DNA from: Fictibacillus phosphorivorans
GTDB lineage: Bacteria > Bacillota > Bacilli > Bacillales > Fictibacillaceae
Reading direction: 5' to 3'
Assembly (NCBI RefSeq): GCF_001619875.1
Contig: NZ_LRFC01000037.1
Coordinates: forward strand, 207,257 to 271,256
Length of the DNA stretch: 64,000 nucleotides
Shown one piece after another: positions 36,045 through 44,908 of this stretch. Numbering within the stretch: the stretch's first letter is position 1; each line of letters opens with the position of its first letter. Both the position numbers and the translations under genes were made by a program. The notes under the pieces were generated by a model. That model made no database searches. It was not told the origin of the DNA and saw nothing but the letters and a program-made list of their open reading frames with translations.

Positions 36045-36209
36045 TTAATGCAAGACAGATTTACTCCACTGTTCATAAACAGAATTAGGCGCATTCCAGC
36101 ACAACCAGGAAACCATTGTTTTAATACCTTGTTGACTAACTTCCCAATATTCCCAGCGCCTCTTGGAGAGATTCTCATAGATTCCTGTTTGGTTTACCCA
36201 ATCATCCAC
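36045..36209 (-). CDS. Tryptophan-rich 54-residue protein, unknown
   Basis: A GTG at 36209, eight bases after AGGAGG, opens a frame of 54 codons that begins MDDWVNQTGIYENLSKRRWE and ends with TAA at 36045, just before a terminator. It holds six tryptophans (DDW, RRW, EYW, VSW, LCW, EQW). It has no membrane helix. Ribosome-binding site, stop and terminator together support a real gene; the function is unknown. Confidence 0.65.
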   Translation of the reverse strand: MDDWVNQTGIYENLSKRRWEYWEVSQQGIKTMVSWLCWNAPNSVYEQWSKSVLH

Positions 36210-36371
36210 ATTAAACGCCTCCTATTTATTTGCTTTATAAAAACTTCTTGTTACATTCCTTATTTCCTTTTTTTTACGTTTGTAAAACTTCGACAAAAGG
36301 AAACATAATACTACAATCCTATCGTTATTGTACTTATATAAAGCAAAAGTCATACATATGAGGAGAATAAA

Positions 36372-36950
36372 ATGGACTTATTTTGTTTACCAACACTAGA
36401 ACTTGCAAAAAAACTGTTAGGTATGGAGCTTATTCATCAGGATGATAATGATGGTTTAGTTTCAGGATATATTGTTGAAACAGAAGCATATCTAGGGCCT
36501 GAAGACCGTGCAGCCCACTCTTATGGAAACCGAAGAACACCAAGAACAGAAGTAATGTTTCATGAGGCAGGAACGATTTATACCTATTTCATTTATGGAA
36601 TGCACGTATGCTTTAACATTGTTTCAGGACCATTTAATAAGCCTGAAGCAGTATTAATAAGAGCAATACAGCCGGTAAAAGGGATAAAGAATATGAGGGA
36701 AAGAAGAGTAAATATAAAGAATGATATTCAGCTGACAAACGGGCCGGGCAAGCTTTCTAAAAGTATGAATTTTACTTTATCTGATAACGGAAAGAAACTA
36801 AATGAAAGCAAAATAAGAATTGAAGAAGGATTTAAAGTAAAAGAAGGAGAAATCGCAGCAGGTCCACGAATTGGTATTCAATATGCTGAAGAAGCGGTCC
36901 ATTATCCTTATCGATTCTGGATAAAAAACAACCCTTACGTATCGCGCTAA
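36372..36950 (+). CDS. DNA-3-methyladenine glycosylase (AAG/MPG family)
   Basis: This 192-residue base-excision enzyme has the conserved GYIVETEAYLGPEDRAAHS segment with the catalytic glutamate, the YTYFIYGMHVCFNIV strand and LTNGPGKL. It removes alkylated purines from DNA. GAGGAGA precedes the ATG. The B. subtilis relative is YxlJ. Its last bases overlap the end of the convergent membrane gene. Confidence 0.92.
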   Translation: MDLFCLPTLELAKKLLGMELIHQDDNDGLVSGYIVETEAYLGPEDRAAHSYGNRRTPRTEVMFHEAGTIYTYFIYGMHVCFNIVSGPFNKPEAVLIRAIQPVKGIKNMRERRVNIKNDIQLTNGPGKLSKSMNFTLSDNGKKLNESKIRIEEGFKVKEGEIAAGPRIGIQYAEEAVHYPYRFWIKNNPYVSR

Positions 36951-37636
36951 TACGCAGGGTTGTTTTCTTTTTCTTTCGTGTCTGAAGCTTCTTCATCATT
37001 CATATAATCAACATTTACAGCTCTATTCGTTTCCTGCATCCAACCCAGGTGATAGTAGGTCTGTTTTTTAATCGATACATATTTTGCTTGCATAATGAAA
37101 AGCCAGACAAGTACAAACAACGTTGTTTTTAAGACATTTTCAGCAGTGAACGCTGCAGCTTCAAGGGGCAGGACGTTAACTGCAATACTTGAGATCAAAC
37201 CTATTAATAGAGCAGTCAATATAAACAAAGGGTGGTTTGTACGTAAAAATTTCAAACGCTGGTGAAGATAGGTTTGAACGAAAAGACGCTCTTGTGCATT
37301 GAATTGAAGATATCGGCTTTTGGCTGACTTTGCGTTAGCTAACAATCCCTTAGATTTATCACTCTGCCAAAGCGATTTTAAGAATAAGGTAAATTCAATA
37401 TCTTGAGAGGATTCAATGACCATTTTTCGATGGATAAAATTATGAGCCTGATAAAAAGTAATTCCATTAATCATAAGGCTTAAAAGTGCCGCCCCTGCGA
37501 CGATAGTGACCGCAAAAACAAACCAAAAGTTATTCGCCCCACTTTGTATTAACTCTATGAGAGGAGTAGTAACAGTCTGAATCTGTACCCATATGACCTT
37601 ACCAGTAAGCATTAATATCTCTAGCCATTTTTCCAA
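36947..37636 (-). CDS. Membrane protein of unknown function
   Basis: This protein of about 229 residues has an N-terminal helix, a segment at WFVFAVTIVAGAALLSLM, a soluble middle (about residues 65-130) and two C-terminal helices (FILTALLIGLISSIAVNV, TTLFVLVWLFIMQAK), followed by an acidic tail. I choose TTG at 37636, eight bases after GGAG; GTG at 37645 overlaps that site. No family recognised. Confidence 0.65.
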   Translation of the reverse strand: MEKWLEILMLTGKVIWVQIQTVTTPLIELIQSGANNFWFVFAVTIVAGAALLSLMINGITFYQAHNFIHRKMVIESSQDIEFTLFLKSLWQSDKSKGLLANAKSAKSRYLQFNAQERLFVQTYLHQRLKFLRTNHPLFILTALLIGLISSIAVNVLPLEAAAFTAENVLKTTLFVLVWLFIMQAKYVSIKKQTYYHLGWMQETNRAVNVDYMNDEEASDTKEKENNPAY

Positions 37637-37726
37637 AAAGATCACTCCGCAGTATCATTATGTATCTTTCTATTTTAGCATGTTTTCTTATCTTTGCTTA
37701 CATTTATTTACTCATATTTAAATATA

Positions 37727-37760
37727 AAAAAAGCTGCAGAGAATTTCTCTGCAGCTTTCA
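37727..37760 (-). terminator. Intrinsic terminator of the symporter gene
   Basis: AAAGCTGCAGAG and CTCTGCAGCTTT (37730-37758) form a 12-bp perfect stem. On the minus strand a T run follows. Confidence 0.93.
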
Positions 37761-37770
37761 TATCAATCTA

Positions 37771-39006
37771 TTATGCACTAACCTCGTGATCTCGAGCTCC
37801 AAGATGTTTATCTTCACCTTTATCAACGATTACTGCACAAGCAGCATCTCCTGTGATGTTGACAGCCGTTCTTAACATATCAAGAAGTCGGTCAACACCA
37901 AGGATTAGAGCGATACCCTCAACTGGTAATCCAACTGAGTTTAATACCATGGCTAGCATGATTAATCCAACACCAGGTACCCCTGCTGTACCGATACTTG
38001 CAAGAACTGCTGTTAGGATAACTGTCAACATCGCACCGATACTTAAGTCTACATCATATACTTGTGCGATAAAAATTGTTGCTACCCCTTGCATAATCGC
38101 TGTTCCATCCATGTTAATCGTAGCGCCTAACGGCTGTACAAATCCACTTACAGATTTGCGAACACCAAGGTTTTCTTGAGCTGTTTTCATGGAAATTGGA
38201 AGTGTAGCATTTGAACTTGATGTACTGAATGCTACTGACATTGCAGGCGTAAATCCTTTAAAGAACTTTACAGGATTCATTTTACCTAAAAGTGCAACAG
38301 ATCCACCGTACGTGACGATTGAATGAATTGCTAAGGCCGCAATTACGATCGTCATGTAGAGTCCCATAGCTTTAATCGCATCCATACCCTGGCTTCCGAT
38401 TGCCGAAGCGATTAGAGCAAAAGCCCCGTATGGAGCAAATTTCATTACTACATTTACAAGGTACATCATGATATCGTTACCTTGTTCAATCAAATCCATA
38501 ATTCCTTTTGTTTTGCTTCCAAGCATCGTTAACGCGAAACCAACAAATACTGAGAAAGCAATGATTTGAAGCATGTTTCCATCAGCCATAGCCTGAACAG
38601 GGTTGGTAGGAATAATTCCTAATAACGTATCTGTAACAGCTGGAGCTTCTTGTGCTTCAAATTTAGCTCCTTCGGTTTTAAAGTCACCTACGCCTGGTTT
38701 AAAAATAAGTGCTAAACTCATAGCAATAATGATGGCGATTGTTGTAGTAGCTAAGAAGTAACCGATTGTTTTTGCACCGATACGTCCTAATTTCTTCGGA
38801 TCACCTAATCCTGCAGTTCCTAAAACGATTGAAAAGAAAACAATTGGTACAACAAGCATTTTAATAAGATTTAAAAACAATGTTCCCACTGGCTTTAAAA
38901 CGTATTTATCCAGTGTTGCGAACGCATCTGGCAAGGCTAAATTAAGAATAAGTCCTGCTACAACCCCTAGTGCCAGCGCGATCAAAATTTTCGTTGACAA
39001 TTTCAT
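37771..39006 (-). CDS. Dicarboxylate/amino acid:cation symporter (DAACS)
   Basis: This 411-residue transporter of the GltP/DctA family has the serine-rich hairpin STSSSNATLPISM and the conserved NMDGTAIMQGVATIFIAQ segment that bind substrate and cation. Substrate is glutamate, aspartate or a C4-dicarboxylate. GGGGGATG precedes the ATG. The ydaO-type riboswitch just upstream makes expression respond to cyclic di-AMP, fitting control of amino-acid osmolytes and potassium counter-ions. Confidence 0.92.
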   Translation of the reverse strand: MKLSTKILIALALGVVAGLILNLALPDAFATLDKYVLKPVGTLFLNLIKMLVVPIVFFSIVLGTAGLGDPKKLGRIGAKTIGYFLATTTIAIIIAMSLALIFKPGVGDFKTEGAKFEAQEAPAVTDTLLGIIPTNPVQAMADGNMLQIIAFSVFVGFALTMLGSKTKGIMDLIEQGNDIMMYLVNVVMKFAPYGAFALIASAIGSQGMDAIKAMGLYMTIVIAALAIHSIVTYGGSVALLGKMNPVKFFKGFTPAMSVAFSTSSSNATLPISMKTAQENLGVRKSVSGFVQPLGATINMDGTAIMQGVATIFIAQVYDVDLSIGAMLTVILTAVLASIGTAGVPGVGLIMLAMVLNSVGLPVEGIALILGVDRLLDMLRTAVNITGDAACAVIVDKGEDKHLGARDHEVSA

Positions 39007-39102
39007 AAACGCATCCCCCTTTATTAGAAAATTCTTACTATTGTTACTATAGTATGAGGAGTGTGTCCTAATACATGCCTAAATTTTTATGTTTGCTGCA
39101 CA

Positions 39103-39335
39103 TAAAAACCCACGAAAATAGAGAGGATTTTCCGTGGGATACACCGCAACACATAGACTTAGCCCATGTATTAAAGCTCTCTCTCCAAAAACGCTTACGA
39201 GGTTAGCTGTCGGATTAGGGAATTGAGAGTTATCCCTTTTGTATTATACAAATTCATCCCGAGGCGTAATGCCAATGTTGTGGTTCCCCCGCTTCTTCTC
39301 TTCAGTCCTAAGAATAGAAGTGAAGAATTCAGCGA
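39103..39335 (-). promoter_or_regulatory. ydaO/yuaA (cyclic di-AMP) riboswitch
   Basis: On the minus strand the hallmark ATCCGACAGCTAACCTCGTA then AGCGTTTTTGGAGAG is present, with GCGGGGGAACCA and CGGGATGAAT upstream, as in ydaO aptamers. A terminator follows: CCCACG...AAAAT with ATTTTCGTGGG (39109-39138) and a T run. Ligand binding would stop transcription of the symporter gene. Confidence 0.93.
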
Positions 39336-39518
39336 ATCATATTAATATGCTCTAATTTTATCAACATACATAAAAATTTGTCAAGAAAACGCGATATACT
39401 TATTTATTCCAATTAAAAGTTTCATCATTAATGTTTTCCATATTCTTCTTCTACCCCATAAGTATCAGGGTAACATCGAAATATATAGAAGGTTTTATTT
39501 TTCAGGGAGGTATAGTTA

Positions 39519-39713
39519 ATGAAAATTGTATTTTATGAAAAAGGTGAATTAAGTATTATCGTTGGTGCTTCAAAATTAAAAGGAGAGCTGACGATTGAAC
39601 AGATAAAGAACGAAAGTGAAAAGAAAGCAAAAGAACTTGGAGAGTTATTAGGCCGAGAGATCGGGTTCTTAATCGACATGAACGGCAAATTGGATGCTCA
39701 ATTTAAAAAATAG
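39519..39713 (+). CDS. Small protein of unknown function
   Basis: This 64-residue protein (MKIVFYEKGELSIIVG... then a helix KNESEKKAKELGELLGREIG) probably has a beta-hairpin followed by a helix. CAGGGAGG lies eight bases before the ATG and a strong terminator follows. Family not recognised. Confidence 0.6.
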   Translation: MKIVFYEKGELSIIVGASKLKGELTIEQIKNESEKKAKELGELLGREIGFLIDMNGKLDAQFKK

Positions 39714-39756
39714 TAACTTTGTTCTGCTTGTACGCTGTGGAACTTCAAAAGGAAAA

Positions 39757-39787
39757 TAAAAAAACCGGTATCTCCGGTTTTTTTTAT
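39757..39787. terminator. Bidirectional terminator
   Basis: ACCGG (39764) and CCGGT form the stem, with A run and T run on either side. It serves the 64-residue gene (+) and the iron ABC operon (-). Confidence 0.8.
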
Positions 39788-40501
39788 TTATACATAAGCT
39801 AGCGAAAGCTTTTCTCTATTTTTTTTAAATACTGCCTCTGGCCTTCCTGCCTCCTGAATCTTTCCATCATGCATTAGAACAATCCTGTCTCCAATCGCAC
39901 GAGCATCCTCTTCGTCATGTGTAACAAATATAGAGGTAATACCAGTAAGCTTTATAATGTCTTTTAAATCATCACGAATTTGTTCTTGAAGCTTACTGTC
40001 CAAATTACTAAAAGGTTCATCGAACATAATTAGCGATGGATTCGGCGCTAAAGCTCTCGCTAAAGCCACTCGCTGCTGCTGCCCCCCACTTAATTCATAG
40101 GGATAGCGAGATGCAAACTCTTCCATTCCTACCAAAGTGAGCAGCTCCTCCATGCGGTTTTGCTTCTGTTTACGACTCATTTTATGGAGGCCAAACTTAA
40201 TGTTCTTTTCAACCGTCATATGTGGAAACAGAGCATAGTCTTGGAAAACTAGACCTACTCCGCGTTTTTCAGGCTGTACGAACCGTAATGAATCATTCAT
40301 AACGGCACGATCAATCGAAATCGATCCTCTTGCAGGTATTTCAAGTCCTGCAATTAGACGAAGCAATGTGCTTTTCCCGCTGCCGCTTTGCCCTAGGATT
40401 ACAGTAACTTCACCTTGCTTAAACCCTAAAGAAAGGTTCTCAAATAGAGGTTTACGGGAATTTTTATAATTGAACGTTAGATCTTTAATTTGAACAAACA
40501 T
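39788..40501 (-). CDS. Iron(III)-type ABC importer ATPase (FbpC-like)
   Basis: This 237-residue ATPase has Walker A GQSGSGKST (residues 37-45), the signature LSGGQQQRV, DEPFSNLD and VTHDEEDA. It is shorter than the maltose/spermidine ATPases, lacking most of the C-terminal TOBE part. Its ATG overlaps the permease stop (TAATG), so translation is coupled. It is the last gene of a Fur-box-led operon. Confidence 0.9.
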   Translation of the reverse strand: MFVQIKDLTFNYKNSRKPLFENLSLGFKQGEVTVILGQSGSGKSTLLRLIAGLEIPARGSISIDRAVMNDSLRFVQPEKRGVGLVFQDYALFPHMTVEKNIKFGLHKMSRKQKQNRMEELLTLVGMEEFASRYPYELSGGQQQRVALARALAPNPSLIMFDEPFSNLDSKLQEQIRDDLKDIIKLTGITSIFVTHDEEDARAIGDRIVLMHDGKIQEAGRPEAVFKKNREKLSLAYV

Positions 40502-42144
40502 TATTTTGGCTCCTTTTCTAAAACTTTGTGTAAAAAGAATATCGAAAGTGCACTTATAAAAATTATCACAATAGACGAAACAGAGGCTTCATGAATCCGT
40601 TCATCACTAGCATATTGAAATGTTTTTGTAGCCAATGTGTAGAAGTTAAATGGCTGCAGGATGAGTGTTAATGGCAATTCTTTCAAAATATCAACGAAAA
40701 CCAGAATAAAACCGCCAGCAACCGCTCCTTTTATCATTTTAATATCCACTTTAAAAAAAGTTTTCGTAACAGACATTCCTAATGTCCTAGAGGCATCTGT
40801 AAAAGCAGTCCCCACTTTTTCAAAACCAGATTCAATTGAGTTGTACCCGACGGCCAAAAAGCGGACAACATAGGCAAAGATCAGCATGCTGATACTTAAG
40901 CTTAAAACAAGCGTAGGCTCAAGCCCTATCCATTCATACAAGACTATAACTTTTTGGTCGAGTGCAAGAAATAACGTAAGTACACCAATAGCAATAACTG
41001 CACCAGGTAATGAATATCCTAAAACCGTTATCTTTGAAAAAAACTGGCTGAACCATCCTTTTGAAAGACGACTAAAATTAGCGATTATAAGAGCGGTAAT
41101 AACAATAAGTGCTGAACCAATTGAAGCCACAAACACTGAATTCCAAATTAAATCAAGAAAAACCTCATTTAAGATCACGTCGTATGTCATATACACCCAC
41201 TGTAAAAGTTGGATGGAGGGAATCAAAAAAGCAAATGCAAACCATGTAAGGAAAAGGCTTAGAACAGAGTACTTTTTCCAGCCTTTTAGTTCCTTTGGCT
41301 GCAGGGGGCGTACTTTTGAGGTTGAATAGCTGTACCGCTTTCGACCTCGTATTAACTTTTCTGCAATGAGAATAAAGACAACGATTACCATCAATGTACC
41401 TGCTAATTTTATAGCAGATTGAATATCTCCCATTCCAAACCAAGCTTGAAAAATCGCTGTGCTAAACGTTTGAATTCCAAAATATTTAACTACGCCATAA
41501 TCGTTAAATACTTCTAAAATGACTAAACTCACACCGCCTACGATTGCTGTTCGAGATATGGGAAGTACTACTTGAATAAAGGTTTGAAAGGAACTTTTTC
41601 CTAAAATACGTGCATTTTCGATTAGTGAAGAAGACTGGTTTTCTAAGAAACTTCTTGTAATGATAAAAACATACGGATAGAGAAACAAAGTAAAGATAAA
41701 AATGGCTCCTGGTATGTTCATAATGTCAAAAAACTTTTGATCGACCTTAATATCAAAGTGGTTTCTTAGATTGGTTTGGATTACTCCTGTATAGTTAAGG
41801 ATCCCATGATACGTATACGCTCCGATATAAGGAGGAATAGCAAGAGGAAGAATCATTCCCCATTTAAAGAAACGCTGCAAAGGAAACGTATAGGCAGTCA
41901 CTAGCCACGCTGCACATACACCAATGATTACAGTAAATAGCCCTGTGAAAATAACGAGTGTTACCGAATTTATAATATAGTTCTTAAGCATGAATTCTTT
42001 AATATGTTCCCAATTTTCATTACTCTCCGCGAATAACTGAACCATGATGAGCAAAGCCGGTAAAATGATTAAAATTGAAAAAATAAAGCTAAGCAAAGCC
42101 CAACTATTGAATTGCGATCTCATTTTTCGAATCAAATACAACAT
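40501..42144 (-). CDS. Iron(III)-type ABC importer permease, fused (FbpB-like)
   Basis: This 547-residue permease has two BPD-transp-1 halves, about 12 segments, as in FbpB/SfuB. Each half has an EAA-type loop (ENARILGKSSFQTFIQVVLP and DASRTLGMSVTKTFFKVDI). It moves ferric iron, or the chelate delivered by the binding protein, across the membrane. I use the ATG at 42144 after AAGAAGG. It lies in an operon with the binding protein upstream. Confidence 0.9.
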   Translation of the reverse strand: MLYLIRKMRSQFNSWALLSFIFSILIILPALLIMVQLFAESNENWEHIKEFMLKNYIINSVTLVIFTGLFTVIIGVCAAWLVTAYTFPLQRFFKWGMILPLAIPPYIGAYTYHGILNYTGVIQTNLRNHFDIKVDQKFFDIMNIPGAIFIFTLFLYPYVFIITRSFLENQSSSLIENARILGKSSFQTFIQVVLPISRTAIVGGVSLVILEVFNDYGVVKYFGIQTFSTAIFQAWFGMGDIQSAIKLAGTLMVIVVFILIAEKLIRGRKRYSYSTSKVRPLQPKELKGWKKYSVLSLFLTWFAFAFLIPSIQLLQWVYMTYDVILNEVFLDLIWNSVFVASIGSALIVITALIIANFSRLSKGWFSQFFSKITVLGYSLPGAVIAIGVLTLFLALDQKVIVLYEWIGLEPTLVLSLSISMLIFAYVVRFLAVGYNSIESGFEKVGTAFTDASRTLGMSVTKTFFKVDIKMIKGAVAGGFILVFVDILKELPLTLILQPFNFYTLATKTFQYASDERIHEASVSSIVIIFISALSIFFLHKVLEKEPK

Positions 42145-42241
42145 TTTCACCTTCTTCTTTACTCATCTGCTTAAATCATGCTGTTCGTTGCTACATACGA
42201 TTAGCCGTATCACAAAATGCGATACGGCAATTTTTAACAGT

Positions 42242-43327
42242 TTATTTCCAGCTTACTTCATTTAAAATTTTCACGGCATCTGCATTATTTTCCCCAAGCT
42301 CCGAAAGGTTAAGATCTTGTTCTTTAAACTCACCCCAAGATTTTAAAAGCTCAGAAGGTTCAACTTCTTTATTAACAGGGTACTCATAGTTCGCTTCAGC
42401 AAAAACTTTTTGAACATCAGCGCTTGATAAGTATTCCATTAACTTGATGGCATTTTCTTTGTTCTTGGCATACTTTGTTACACCGATTCCACTGATATTA
42501 ATATGTGTTCCTGTAGTCTCTTGGTTAGGGAAAAACACACTTAGCTGTTTAGCAACCTTAACTTCTTCAGGATCCTCAGAGTTTAGCATCTGTCCAAAAT
42601 AGTAAGAGTTCATGATCGCCACATCACCTTCACCAGCAACGATACCTTTTGCTTGATCACGGTCACCGCCTTGAGGGTCGCGAGCCATGTTTTTAACGAT
42701 ACCTTCTGCCCAATTCTTAGCTTCTTCTTTTCCGTTTAAAGAGATAAAAGAAGACACTAATGATTGGTTGTAAATATTTTCAGAAGAACGAATAAGCACT
42801 TTCCCTTTCCATTTGTCCTCTGTTAGTGCTTCATAAGTAGATAACTCAGATGGATCCACTTTATCCTTAGAATAAACGATTACACGCGCACGTTTCGTTA
42901 ATCCGTACCACTGTTTGTCTTTATCTGCTAAATTCTCAGGAATGTTTTTATTTAAAGTCTCACTTTCAACGCTTTGAAGTAGATCTTTTTCCTTTGCCCA
43001 ATGTAAACGGCCTGCATCAGATGTGAAGAATAGATCTCCTTTTGTAGCCTTTCCTTCTCTAGAAAGGCGCTCGATCAATTCATCTTCTTTTCCCTTAATT
43101 ACGTTTACCTTAATTCCAGTCTCTTTTGTAAAGTCAGCAAAAATTTGATCGTCAACATCATAATGACGGCTTGTGTATAAATTAACTTCGCCGCTATTTT
43201 TCTCTTCTTTACTTGCTGCTTTGTCATTGCCTGAACTTGCCCCATCATTTGACTTCCCGCATCCTGCCATAATGACAGCTACTATTAGAACCATAATGAT
43301 CGTTGTGAATAAATTCTTTTTATGCAT
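42242..43327 (-). CDS. Iron(III)-binding lipoprotein of an ABC importer (FutA/FbpA-like)
   Basis: This 361-residue lipoprotein has signal and lipobox IMAGC (cysteine 23). The mature part matches ferric-binding proteins: NLYTSRHYDVDDQIFADFTK at the start (the Y of TSRHY and a late tyrosine pair SYYFGQ are expected iron ligands). I start at the ATG 43327 after GGGAG; the frame runs further up through the promoter and Fur boxes. It is the first gene of the operon. Confidence 0.9.
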   Translation of the reverse strand: MHKKNLFTTIIMVLIVAVIMAGCGKSNDGASSGNDKAASKEEKNSGEVNLYTSRHYDVDDQIFADFTKETGIKVNVIKGKEDELIERLSREGKATKGDLFFTSDAGRLHWAKEKDLLQSVESETLNKNIPENLADKDKQWYGLTKRARVIVYSKDKVDPSELSTYEALTEDKWKGKVLIRSSENIYNQSLVSSFISLNGKEEAKNWAEGIVKNMARDPQGGDRDQAKGIVAGEGDVAIMNSYYFGQMLNSEDPEEVKVAKQLSVFFPNQETTGTHINISGIGVTKYAKNKENAIKLMEYLSSADVQKVFAEANYEYPVNKEVEPSELLKSWGEFKEQDLNLSELGENNADAVKILNEVSWK

Positions 43328-43361
43328 GATCCCCTTGCTCCCTTTATGTATAAAATTTAAT

Positions 43362-43410
43362 TGAAAACGATTATCAACTTCAATTTTAATTATAATGATA
43401 ATCATTCTCA
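43362..43410 (-). promoter_or_regulatory. Two Fur boxes upstream of the iron importer
   Basis: TGATAATCATTCTCA (43396-43410) differs from the 7-1-7 Fur consensus at one position; TGAAAACGATTATCA (43362-43376) differs at two. They sit 19-83 bp before the lipoprotein ATG, so Fur-Fe should repress the operon. Confidence 0.88.
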
Positions 43411-43496
43411 AGTCAATGGTTTTTTCATTAAAATTAAAGGCTTTTCTAAAAGATTGTTGACTTGCAAACCTCATTTTTTATTTTCTTCTGTGTCCG

Positions 43497-43766
43497 TTGA
43501 TTGGAGTGTAAGGTGTGAGACTCTCGGCTAGGACAGGCTGGCAGTCCGAAAAGTGGAAGTGGCTCGTTCAGCCCCGACAAGCAAAAGGTGAATGGACTAG
43601 GAAGGCGCACTTTGCCTTCTGACCATTTAGCTTTTGACCTCGAGGGGCTAGCCACTGCAACTAGACAGGTGAGACACTAAAAAGTGAAACGTTACCAATG
43701 TGGCTCACCGCCTGCCCCGCGGTAAGCGAGCACCTGGAACGGAAATCAACTACTTCCAAAAGCAAC
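43497..43766. repeat. Dispersed intergenic repeat element, copy C (inverted)
   Basis: This copy is reversed relative to A and B. It begins TTGATTGGAGTGTAAGGTG and ends AGCGAGCACCTGGAACGGAA plus ATCAACTACTTCC. The block GGTGAGACAC-taaaa-AGTGAAACG then AATGTGGCTCACCGC matches copy A in reverse complement. The middle differs and contains inverted pairs (GGCTAG/CTAGCC, GTCAGAAGG/CCTTCTGAC). No gene is seen in 43411-43820. Confidence 0.85.
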
Positions 43767-43820
43767 TAAGTTTAAGCTGCAACCAAAAAACCTCCATGAA
43801 GTCATAAACTTCTTTGGAGG

Positions 43821-44561
43821 CTACTCTTGATTTAGAGGTTTCCACTGGTTATATACCCAATTTCCCAGCTTATTATATCCCCTGCGATTAGGATGCAAAG
43901 AATCAGAAAAATACATATCCTTTTCAACATTTTCGTAAAGTTCAAATGTTGAGATGTACTTTGTAAGTGTGCTTTCTTTACTTACCTCAATGATCGCTTC
44001 ATTCCAAGACCGGATGCTATCGGAAGCAGTTGGATCATATGCTTCGCCAAAATAAGGATTATATAGTCCTAATACATAGACTGGAGCAAACGAGTTATTT
44101 TCCCTTACAACAGTCAATGTTTTGCTGAGATTGTTTCTTAACTTTTCTTTCCCAAGCAGAAGAGGCTGCTGAGGCAGCTTACGGAAGTTCCAACCTGCAG
44201 AATGCCTAAAATCATTGGTTCCTATGAATACAAACACATGATCAGCTTGCTTTAACGCTTTAAGCACTACACCATTTTCAAGTTGTTTTAACAATTGATC
44301 TGAACGTTGTCCGCTAATTCCAAAGTTATTAACGATAACATTACGCCCTGTTTGTTTTTGAATATTTCTTCTGACAATGCCTATATAGCCTGTTTTAGAG
44401 GGATCTCCCACACCGTATGTCAACGAATCTCCAAGAGCAACAATTTTTATAGTTTTTGTCTCACTCGCAACTTCTGACTTACCAAAGTTCTGAAAAATGA
44501 GGAATAGAAGTATAGCAAGAGCTGCTCCGCCAATTAGCCATTTCTTTGATACTTTCCGCAC
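43821..44561 (-). CDS. SGNH/GDSL hydrolase, membrane-anchored
   Basis: This 246-residue lipase/esterase-type protein has an N-terminal membrane helix (WLIGGAALAILLFLIFQNF). The four SGNH blocks are visible: GDSLTYG (serine 46), NNFGISGQRS, IGTNDFR and DSLHPNRRG with the catalytic D and H. It resembles B. subtilis YpmR/LipC. The active site should lie outside the membrane. The start is GTG at 44561 after GAGG. Substrate unknown. Confidence 0.85.
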   Translation of the reverse strand: MRKVSKKWLIGGAALAILLFLIFQNFGKSEVASETKTIKIVALGDSLTYGVGDPSKTGYIGIVRRNIQKQTGRNVIVNNFGISGQRSDQLLKQLENGVVLKALKQADHVFVFIGTNDFRHSAGWNFRKLPQQPLLLGKEKLRNNLSKTLTVVRENNSFAPVYVLGLYNPYFGEAYDPTASDSIRSWNEAIIEVSKESTLTKYISTFELYENVEKDMYFSDSLHPNRRGYNKLGNWVYNQWKPLNQE

Positions 44562-44635
44562 ATCATATCCTCGATTCTAGTTATTGTTATCTTACTTTTT
44601 ACCATAATGCGGGAAAATATCAAGTAATGAATGTG

Positions 44636-44794
44636 CTATTTGATGCGATAATCTTCAGATGTAAGAGATGTGTCTTCCCAAAGGTTTTCTTTGTCATACT
44701 GATACGTATCTTTTTTTACAAAAGAATGAATGAGAAGTGCTACTCCCCCGCACAATAGACATGCAGGTACTAATGTAATAAGGAAACCGGTCAT
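44636..44794 (-). CDS. Small membrane protein, 52 residues
   Basis: The ATG at 44794 lies six bases after a GGGGGG run and opens a frame that begins MTGFLITLVPACLLCGGVAL and ends with TAG at 44636. One membrane helix fills residues 2-26; the rest is a charged cytoplasmic tail with DKENLWEDTSLTSED. Size and layout recall B. subtilis YtzI, but I cannot confirm this. Confidence 0.55.
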   Translation of the reverse strand: MTGFLITLVPACLLCGGVALLIHSFVKKDTYQYDKENLWEDTSLTSEDYRIK

Positions 44795-44908
44795 ATTCAT
44801 CCCCCCTGTACAAAACTATATGAGGAAGAGATTGCGATTATGAGACAGAGAATGATTTATAGAAAATGAGGGTAAAGGACATAGAAGAATTTAGACGGAG
44901 GTGCCTTT

